Assembly: GCA_029777225.1 (NCBI GenBank)
Contig: JAKOSR010000174.1
Location: 1-13,076 of the forward strand
Reading direction: 5' to 3'
From: Chloroflexota bacterium
Lineage (GTDB): Bacteria; Chloroflexota; Anaerolineae; Anaerolineales; Anaerolineaceae
Length of the DNA: 13,076 bases
Below, piece by piece: positions 1-4,875 of the stretch. Position 1 is the first letter of the stretch. Every line of letters starts with the position of its first letter. The notes below the pieces were generated by a model. That model was not told where the DNA came from and searched no databases. It saw only the letters and a program-made list of their open reading frames with translations. Made by a program: the position numbers and the translations under genes.

Positions 1-1239
1 CTCGATTGCAAAGGCACACTCGTCTGCCTGCTGGAAGCCGTGGACCGCTTGTTGCGCCTTGGCTTTGCACCAAAACGCACGGTTTACCTGGGCTTTGGCC
101 ACGATGAGGAAGTCTCCGGGGCCAACGGCGCCAAAGAAATCGCCCGCGCGTTGACACAGCGCGGGGTGAAGCTTTCCTTCCTGCTTGACGAAGGTGGTTC
201 CGTGGTGCAAGGCAGCGTTCCTGGTGTGGATGTGCCCGTGGGGCTGATTGGCGTGTCTGAAAAAGGCCACATGGACCTCAAGCTGAAGGCCAAGGTGGCC
301 GGCGGCCATGCCTCCACACCTGGCGAAACGACCGCCATCGGCGCCCTCAGCCTGGCCATTGCCACCCTGGAAAACAATCCCTTCCCGCAGGACCTGGAGA
401 TGGCCCAGTTTATGATGAGTTTCCTCGGTGATGAATTGCCCTTCACCCAGCGTCTGGCCCTGGCCAACACCTGGCTGTTTGGCGGCGCGGTCAAAAAGCG
501 CTTCGCGGCCAAGGCCGCCTCCAACGCCCTCACCCGCACCACGGTTGCCCCGACGGTCATCCATGCTGGCAGTGCCGTGAACGTTCTGCCGGCAGAAGCC
601 GAAGCGCTCCTCAACATCCGCATCCTCCCCGGAGAAACATCCCGCGATGTGTTCCAGAGGGTCACCGACCTGGTGGGGGATGAAGCCTTGCAGGTGCTCC
701 CCGCCCACGCCAGCACGCTGGTGGAGGACACGCACGTTTGGGAGCCCTCCCCCATCTCAAACGTGGACTCACCCCAGTTTGAGCTACTCGCCAACCTGGT
801 TTTGGCAGCCTTCCCTGGCGCCAAGGTCGCCCCCTTCATGATGAACGGCGCCACCGACGCCCGCTATTACACCGGCATTTGCGACAACGTCTACCGCTTC
901 TCACCCTTCTTTCTGTCGGAGGAAGACGTGAAAACTGTTCATGGAGTGAATGAACGTCTTTCCATTGAAAACGCGGGACGCGCGGTCGCGTTTTACCAGG
1001 AGCTGATTGCCCAGGTTAGCGCGCTTCCAGCGCATGCGAACGCCGAAGTGGAAGAGGAAATCGTTGAAGATAGCGCGGTCGAAGAGGTAGCCATCCGGCG
1101 CATGCGCGAAAGCCTGCCCACACGGCCACTAAAAACAACAGAGCCGCCCGTGGATGTGGAGACACTGGAAGCCGAACCCTTTGAGCCGCTGCCCGATGAT
1201 GACACCCCGCTGGAGGTCAAACCCCTGCCAAAGGATTAA
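1..1239 (+). CDS. M20 family metallopeptidase, PM20D1/CPS1-like (5' end outside window)
   Basis: The frame is open from base 1, so the N-terminus (including the first HxD metal-ligand motif) lies upstream; 412 residues are visible. It begins with LDCKG, the bridging-metal Asp motif of M20 (usually LDDKG), followed by GHDEE with the general-base and ligand glutamates at about residues 36-37. Then come DEGG, GGHAS (His of the dimerisation/substrate-binding domain, near residue 103), NxWLF, NGATDARYY and the terminal ligand in VHGVNE (His near residue 314). Order and spacing match mammalian PM20D1 and yeast CPS1 rather than ArgE or DapE. Family members hydrolyse or condense N-acyl amino acids or release C-terminal residues of peptides; the exact substrate cannot be read here. 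The last ~70 residues form an acidic, proline-containing tail not expected in the family. No clear terminator follows; the tRNA gene downstream has its own promoter. Confidence 0.9.
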   Translation, partial: LDCKGTLVCLLEAVDRLLRLGFAPKRTVYLGFGHDEEVSGANGAKEIARALTQRGVKLSFLLDEGGSVVQGSVPGVDVPVGLIGVSEKGHMDLKLKAKVAGGHASTPGETTAIGALSLAIATLENNPFPQDLEMAQFMMSFLGDELPFTQRLALANTWLFGGAVKKRFAAKAASNALTRTTVAPTVIHAGSAVNVLPAEAEALLNIRILPGETSRDVFQRVTDLVGDEALQVLPAHASTLVEDTHVWEPSPISNVDSPQFELLANLVLAAFPGAKVAPFMMNGATDARYYTGICDNVYRFSPFFLSEEDVKTVHGVNERLSIENAGRAVAFYQELIAQVSALPAHANAEVEEEIVEDSAVEEVAIRRMRESLPTRPLKTTEPPVDVETLEAEPFEPLPDDDTPLEVKPLPKD

Positions 1240-1308
1240 CCCCTCCCAACAGGAGCTTGTTTGGCACCCGGAATGTTTGCCAGTGCGGTAAGCGGCCCGC
1301 CTTTAGGC

Positions 1309-1337
1309 TTGACACTTCCCGTGCTCAAGGTTAGAAT
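1309..1337 (+). promoter_or_regulatory. Sigma-70-type promoter of tRNA-Phe
   Basis: The -35 box TTGACA (1309-1314) is separated by 17 bases from the -10 box TAGAAT (1332-1337). Transcription would start near 1344, about five bases before the mature tRNA, so the 5' leader is very short. The same hexamer pair and spacing recurs in the tetR promoter on the other strand. Confidence 0.8.
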
Positions 1338-1348
1338 TGCACCTCACT

Positions 1349-1421
1349 GCCGAGTTAGCTCAGTTGGTAGAGCATGCGACTGAAAATCGCAGGGTCCACG
1401 GTCCGAGTCCGTGACTCGGCA
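1349..1421 (+). tRNA. tRNA-Phe (anticodon GAA)
   Basis: A complete cloverleaf can be folded. The acceptor stem is 1349-1355 with 1414-1420, seven perfect pairs. The D stem is GCTC/GAGC (1358-1361 and 1370-1373). The anticodon stem is 1375-1379 with 1387-1391, with loop CTGAAAA (1380-1386) and anticodon GAA at 1382-1384. The T stem is CACGG/CCGTG (1397-1401 and 1409-1413). The discriminator base is A1421 and CCA is not encoded, so it must be added by CCA-adding enzyme. The T loop reads TCCGAGT, so position 55 is C instead of the near-universal U (pseudouridine). Confidence 0.95.
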
Positions 1422-1450
1422 CAAAAAACGCCCTTAAGGGCGTTTTTTGT
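1422..1450 (+). terminator. Intrinsic terminator of tRNA-Phe
   Basis: A perfect dyad is centred at 1435/1436: an A-tract, then CGCCCTT and its complement AAGGGCG, then a run of six T. The dyad extends by one pair to the tRNA discriminator base at 1421, so the terminator directly abuts the tRNA. It can act in both directions. Confidence 0.9.
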
Positions 1451-1476
1451 TTCCCAAGCACCCTCGCTCCGGCCTA

Positions 1477-1519
1477 GGGTGGGAATGCCACCCAAGCCGC
1501 CTCTCTTTCAAGCTATAAT
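1477..1519 (+). promoter_or_regulatory. Probable promoter region of the PFK-like gene
   Basis: A consensus -10 box TATAAT lies at 1514-1519, 31 bases before the start codon. No good -35 hexamer is seen at the expected 1491-1496. Instead an inverted repeat GGGTGG/CCACCC (1477-1482 and 1488-1493, 5-base loop) overlaps that place, which would fit an operator or activator site. The repeat's function is inference. Confidence 0.5.
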
Positions 1520-1550
1520 TAGCACAACCATTGGATAAAGTGAGGATAAC

Positions 1551-2687
1551 ATGGCAACGAAAGTCGGAATCTTAACCGCCGGCAGCGATAGCCCCGGCGT
1601 CAACGCCGCCATCCGCGGCTTCGGTAAGGCCGCCCAGGGCAGTTTCAACATGGAAGTTATTGGCTTTCGGGATGGCTATGAAGGCCTTGTGGAAGACCAT
1701 GCCACCGACCTCAGCGCCGAGGCCGCCCTTTCGGGCATCCTGACCCTCGGCGGCACCATCCTGGGCACCAGCCTCAACATGCCCCAGGCAATGCCCTCTC
1801 CTTCCGGCCCCGCCAATCTCACACAGCAGGCCGTGGATACATATCACCGCCATAACCTGGACGCCCTGGTGGTCATCGGCGACAAACGTGCCCAAAACGC
1901 GGCCTATCTGCTCAGCCAGCAGGGGCTAAACATCGTCACCATGCCAAAGGCTGCGGATAATGACATCCCCGGCACCGACAAAGCCATCGGGTACGATAGC
2001 GCCCGTGAAATTGCCACCCAGGCCATCGACCGCCTCCACACCACCGCCACCGCCACCCATCGCATTATGCTGGTTGAACTCATCGGCAACGCCGCTGGCT
2101 GGCTGACGCTCGGTGCGGGTCTGGCAGCCGGCGCGGATGTCATCCTCATCCCTGAAATCCCCTACGAATACGATGTTGTTATCCAGGCCATCCTGAAGCG
2201 AAAACAAGTCGGCCGCAAATTCTCGCTCGTGGCAGTTGCTGAACGTGCCCGTTCCCGCGAGCTGGTCGAATTCATGTCCTTCGCCGCTCGCAAGAAGTCC
2301 CAAACTGCTGAAGAAGAGGAAAAAGAGCTGGAACGCATTGAAGGCAATTATTCCGCCCAAACCCTCCTGCTCGCCCGCCGGCTCGAGGAAGCCACTGGGC
2401 TGGATACGCGCATCACCATCCTCGGCTCGCTTGTCCGGGGTGGCACCCCAACTTCCGCTGACCGCCTTCTGGCCACCCAACTGGCTGAGTGGAGCGCCTT
2501 AATGGTGTCACGTGGCGAATTTGGTCGCATGGCCTGCCGTAAAAACGGCGCGATGGATAGCGTCTTGCTGCAAGAAATCGCCGGCCGCAGCAAACCCATC
2601 CCAATGGACCACGGCTGGATTCGCGGGGCCTACCAGGTGGGCGTCTGCCTCGGCGTGGAACAATCCTCCCTGGGGCTCCCGGAGTAA
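1551..2687 (+). CDS. Phosphofructokinase-family protein with a rewritten active site
   Basis: 378 residues with the PFK fold visible throughout: TAGSDSPGVNAAIRG at the N-terminus, LTLGGTILGTS, KAADNDIPGTD near residues 133-143, AIDRLHTT, HRIMLVELIGN, ADVILIPE and LGSLVRGGTP. The ATP site is not conserved. The GGDG loop reads GDKRAQ (residues 111-116), the first GGD reads GSD, and the ATP-contacting Arg after GGT is absent. In KTIDNDI the Thr is Ala, although the catalytic Asp is kept. Counterparts of E. coli R162, E222, R243 and R252 remain; those of R171 and H249 are Asn and Ser. It also lacks the Asp that marks PPi-dependent enzymes at position 104. The ATG start has GAGGA (1542-1546) four bases upstream. 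It could be a regulatory pseudoenzyme or act on another substrate. The reading frame is intact and ends in a good terminator, so it is not a decayed gene. Confidence 0.88.
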   Translation: MATKVGILTAGSDSPGVNAAIRGFGKAAQGSFNMEVIGFRDGYEGLVEDHATDLSAEAALSGILTLGGTILGTSLNMPQAMPSPSGPANLTQQAVDTYHRHNLDALVVIGDKRAQNAAYLLSQQGLNIVTMPKAADNDIPGTDKAIGYDSAREIATQAIDRLHTTATATHRIMLVELIGNAAGWLTLGAGLAAGADVILIPEIPYEYDVVIQAILKRKQVGRKFSLVAVAERARSRELVEFMSFAARKKSQTAEEEEKELERIEGNYSAQTLLLARRLEEATGLDTRITILGSLVRGGTPTSADRLLATQLAEWSALMVSRGEFGRMACRKNGAMDSVLLQEIAGRSKPIPMDHGWIRGAYQVGVCLGVEQSSLGLPE

Positions 2688-2714
2688 ACGTAGACATATA
2701 CCTTATTTGTTATC

Positions 2715-2745
2715 AAAAAAGAGCGCTTTCGCGCTCTTTTTTTTT
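2715..2745. terminator. Bidirectional terminator between the PFK-like and tetR genes
   Basis: GAGCGC (2721-2726), a TTTC loop and GCGCTC (2731-2736) are flanked by six A on the left and nine T on the right. The symmetry means it can end the PFK-like transcript and the convergent tetR transcript, whose stop codon lies at its edge (2745-2747). Confidence 0.9.
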
Positions 2746-3431
2746 CACTTTGAATAGTAATCTTTCCGGATTTGCGGGTCCCGGGCGATGCCGGCCTCAA
2801 TCACATCCAACAGGTTATCCAGCAAAGCCTGGGTGTGCGGCTCGTAAAGGATGTCCGCGCTGCCATCTTTCAGACTTTCGGCGTCCTTGCCAAGCCGGGC
2901 AATCAGGTAAGGCCCCACCAGGTTGATAATCACGCCCAGGATGTAAGCCGCCAGGCCGGTATCCACCCAGGTGGCGATGTCATCATGCAGGATGCCCTGT
3001 GTCAAGAAATCCTGAAAGCGGGTGTCACCCATCACGCGCTCGCCAGTTTCCGGGTCCTCGCCCTCCCGCAGGGGCGCTTCCAGGAACGCGTATTGTTCAA
3101 TGTTGGCCAGTTCCGGCTCACGCAGCCTGAAGAGTAAATCCAGTTGCGCCATCCAGCGTAGGTAGGCAAACGTGTCCATGCTGTTGCTGGGGGGTGTCAG
3201 GCTGGCTGCCAGGACCTTTTTCTTCTGCTGAACGATGGACAGAATGTATCCGTAGAGATCGCGTTTGTCCTTGAAATACTGGTACAATGACCCCTTGGCG
3301 ATGCCTGCCTTGTCGACAATGGTATTGATGGAGGCGTTGCGATAGGGGCTGTTGGCAAATTCCTCAATGGCCGCCCGCTCAATGGCAGCCCGTTTTGTTT
3401 CCGGGAGACGTTTAAATGTTTCTCTGGGCAT
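2745..3431 (-). CDS. TetR/AcrR-family transcriptional regulator
   Basis: 228 residues from ATG 3431. I chose this start over an upstream TTG (3461) because AAGGA lies five bases before it (3437-3441 on the + strand) and because the longer form would run through the operator. Residues ~12-60 form a clear TetR N-terminal HTH, with TIVDKAGIAKGSLYQYFKDK as turn and recognition helix. The C-terminal ~160 residues are a helical ligand/dimerisation domain with no specificity I recognise. It lies convergent to the PFK-like gene and divergent from the histidine phosphatase gene, and no efflux or metabolic operon adjoins it. Its own promoter carries a matching inverted repeat, so autorepression is likely. 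The ligand is unknown. Confidence 0.92.
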   Translation of the reverse strand: MPRETFKRLPETKRAAIERAAIEEFANSPYRNASINTIVDKAGIAKGSLYQYFKDKRDLYGYILSIVQQKKKVLAASLTPPSNSMDTFAYLRWMAQLDLLFRLREPELANIEQYAFLEAPLREGEDPETGERVMGDTRFQDFLTQGILHDDIATWVDTGLAAYILGVIINLVGPYLIARLGKDAESLKDGSADILYEPHTQALLDNLLDVIEAGIARDPQIRKDYYSK

Positions 3432-3454
3432 AAAATTCCTTTTGGGTTGGTTTG

Positions 3455-3468
3455 TGACCAAACGGTCA
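3455..3468. promoter_or_regulatory. Probable TetR operator
   Basis: A perfect inverted repeat TGACC-AAAC-GGTCA lies immediately downstream of the -10 box of the tetR promoter and across the expected start of transcription (about 3463). Position and symmetry fit autorepression by the adjacent TetR protein; binding itself is inferred. Confidence 0.7.
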
Positions 3469-3469
3469 T

Positions 3470-3498
3470 ATTCTACAGATACCCTTATCGTTTGTCAA
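3470..3498 (-). promoter_or_regulatory. Promoter of tetR
   Basis: On the minus strand, TTGACA (3498-3493) is followed after 17 bases by TAGAAT (3475-3470). The leader to ATG 3431 would be about 30 bases and contains the Shine-Dalgarno. Confidence 0.8.
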
Positions 3499-3519
3499 TA
3501 GAACCTGTAAAATGCGATC

Positions 3520-3547
3520 TCCCTTCGAGGGCAGTTCCCCGGGGAAC
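3520..3547. promoter_or_regulatory. Adjacent dyads upstream of the histidine phosphatase gene
   Basis: CCCT-TCG-AGGG is followed directly by the perfect 14-base palindrome GTTCCCCGGGGAAC (3534-3547). They lie in the divergent tetR/phosphatase intergenic region, about 90 bases before the phosphatase start. They differ from the TetR repeat, so they may bind another regulator; this is inference. I see no convincing -35/-10 pair for the phosphatase gene. Confidence 0.4.
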
Positions 3548-3637
3548 CTATGACGTGACCTGGTTTTAATGTCCGTCTGTTCCATGTTGTGATATCATTC
3601 CAACAGTGCAATTGCCGATGAGACCCAAGGAGTGCCA

Positions 3638-4234
3638 ATGTCCAAAACGCTATTATTGATGCGCCATGCCAAATCCAGCTGGAAGGACAAGTCGCTGAAA
3701 GACGAGCTGCGTCCCTTAAAAAATCGAGGCGAGTTGGCCGCCGCTGCCATGGGCGTCATCCTCAAGGAAAATGAGTTGGTTCCCCAGCTGATTCTTTCTT
3801 CTCCCGCCGTGCGCGCCAGGCGAACCGCGGATATTGTGGCCAAAAAATGTGGCTACAAGCATGATATCCAGGACGTGCCAGCCTTCTACATGGCGGAACC
3901 CCCGGTTTTCTTTGAAACGCTGAAAACCCTGGACGACAAACTGGAACGTGTTTTGGTCGTGGCTCACAACCCCGGTCTCGAAGCTCTCCTACAGCACCTG
4001 GATGGGCATGTGGACGCCCTCCCAACCGGCGCGCTGGCTTATCTTAATCTCGACATCCATCACTGGTCCGAATTGGACCCTTCAACCAACGCTGACCTGA
4101 TTGGCTTTTGGGATCCGGAAAGCGACCATGCCAAAGAAATCGAGGATGAGATGGCAAAAGACAAGAAAGATAAGAAGGACAAGGACCACAAGAAGGAAAA
4201 AGACGGCAAGAAAGACAAGAAAAGCAAGAAGTAA
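3638..4234 (+). CDS. SixA-type histidine phosphatase with lysine-rich tail
   Basis: 198 residues from ATG 3638, which has AAGGAG (3627-3632) five bases upstream; an in-frame GTG at 3632 overlaps that Shine-Dalgarno and was rejected. The N-terminal LLLMRHAKSSW carries the phospho-accepting RH motif (R9, H10) in the form typical of the SixA branch. SSPAVRARRTA supplies further phosphate-binding Arg, and VVAHNPG (H110) is the second catalytic His. SixA in E. coli dephosphorylates a histidine-phosphorylated phosphotransfer protein; many relatives have unknown substrates. The core ends near residue 160. Residues ~170-198 are an almost pure Lys/Asp/Glu run, unusual for this family, which could bind nucleic acid, polyphosphate or membrane. 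It appears to be a single-gene transcript. Confidence 0.9.
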   Translation: MSKTLLLMRHAKSSWKDKSLKDELRPLKNRGELAAAAMGVILKENELVPQLILSSPAVRARRTADIVAKKCGYKHDIQDVPAFYMAEPPVFFETLKTLDDKLERVLVVAHNPGLEALLQHLDGHVDALPTGALAYLNLDIHHWSELDPSTNADLIGFWDPESDHAKEIEDEMAKDKKDKKDKDHKKEKDGKKDKKSKK

Positions 4235-4436
4235 CGCCGCCTTTTCAACTTCAACCAGGGGCGCGTCGGACTGAGAACGTCACGCCGCGATTATTTTGCG
4301 CCCTAAAATGGGGCAGTTTTCACACGGAACACCTGCCATCCCCACCCAATCACCCATGCCCCAGGTGGGCTTGTTCTTGGGTTGCCGTCGGCTTGGCATC
4401 AAACCCGGCCGCAACGAGGCAGGTGGGTTTGTCCCC
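4235..4436. other. Convergent intergenic region
   Basis: This ~200-base stretch lies between the 3' ends of the phosphatase gene (+) and the 137-residue gene (-). It contains two near-identical 15-mers on the + strand (4362-4376 and 4420-4434, 13 of 15 matching) and a short minus-strand reading frame described separately. I see no strong terminator. Confidence 0.4.
4280..4399 (-). CDS. Doubtful 39-residue ORF with a CxxC pair
   Basis: The frame runs from ATG 4399 to TGA at 4280-4282, downstream of the 137-residue gene and in the same direction. The product would contain PTWGMGDWVGMAG, then VPCENCP (Cys 26 and 29), and end basic. The composition looks protein-like rather than random and the stretch is not a shadow of another gene. 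However, there is no Shine-Dalgarno and I recognise no family. It may be a small zinc-binding protein, a remnant, or chance. Confidence 0.2.
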   Translation of the reverse strand: MPSRRQPKNKPTWGMGDWVGMAGVPCENCPILGRKIIAA

Positions 4437-4850
4437 TTACGCCGCGCTTTCCTGCCAGCTGACCGATTTCCAAACCTCCAGCGCGGCACGCAAATCTTCC
4501 GGCCGGTCAAAATAAAAAGAGGTCTGCAGGCAGCCATAGGGCGCCGTGGTGAAGGCATGCAACGCCAGCCTCTCCAACTCGGGCTCAATCGTCTCAGTTT
4601 GCAAAAACCCGAACCGCACCAGGGAGCCGGATACATCCTCAATTGTCTTGAGCTGTTCAGCTTCGGCCTTCGCTCGCAGGTTGGCCAGTAAAATCTCGCG
4701 GTTTCTCTCACCACTGTAAGCAAACACGGTGGTCAGCAAGGTGACGCCTGTGGTCCAAAAGACCAGGTGGTCCCCTTCCTTGCGCTTTTGGTAGTCCTCC
4801 GGCAGCTCAAGCTGCCATTCCGGGTTAATTCTGTAAGTTATCTTTTCCAT
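4437..4850 (-). CDS. Hypothetical protein, 137 residues
   Basis: I do not recognise a family. The protein is soluble, with no signal peptide or membrane segment. It starts MEKITYRINPEWQLELPEDY and has an aromatic hydrophobic stretch HLVFWTTGVTLLTTVFAY (residues ~28-45) that looks like beta strands. A charged helix follows (about 48-70), then two more mixed segments ending at SVSWQESAA. The layout suggests a small alpha/beta protein. It starts 25 bases after the stop of the upstream permease gene on the same strand and has no promoter of its own, so it is probably cotranscribed. The ribosome site is weak (AAGT just upstream), which would suit translation following the permease. Function unknown. 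Confidence 0.7.
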   Translation of the reverse strand: MEKITYRINPEWQLELPEDYQKRKEGDHLVFWTTGVTLLTTVFAYSGERNREILLANLRAKAEAEQLKTIEDVSGSLVRFGFLQTETIEPELERLALHAFTTAPYGCLQTSFYFDRPEDLRAALEVWKSVSWQESAA

Positions 4851-4875
4851 AAATTTACTTGGGCCCGGCAGTCCA

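Noticed and set aside
84..854. Minus-strand frame of 256 codons opposite the M20 gene
   Set aside because: Ser/Arg/Pro-rich shadow; all M20 motifs are on the + strand.
1349..1450. tRNA gene as a possible integration site of a mobile element
   Set aside because: No integrase gene and no repeated tRNA 3' end is seen in the window.
4362..4434. Two near-identical 15-mers 58 bases apart as a possible repeat array
   Set aside because: Only two imperfect copies; no third unit or spacer pattern, so neither CRISPR nor an iteron array.
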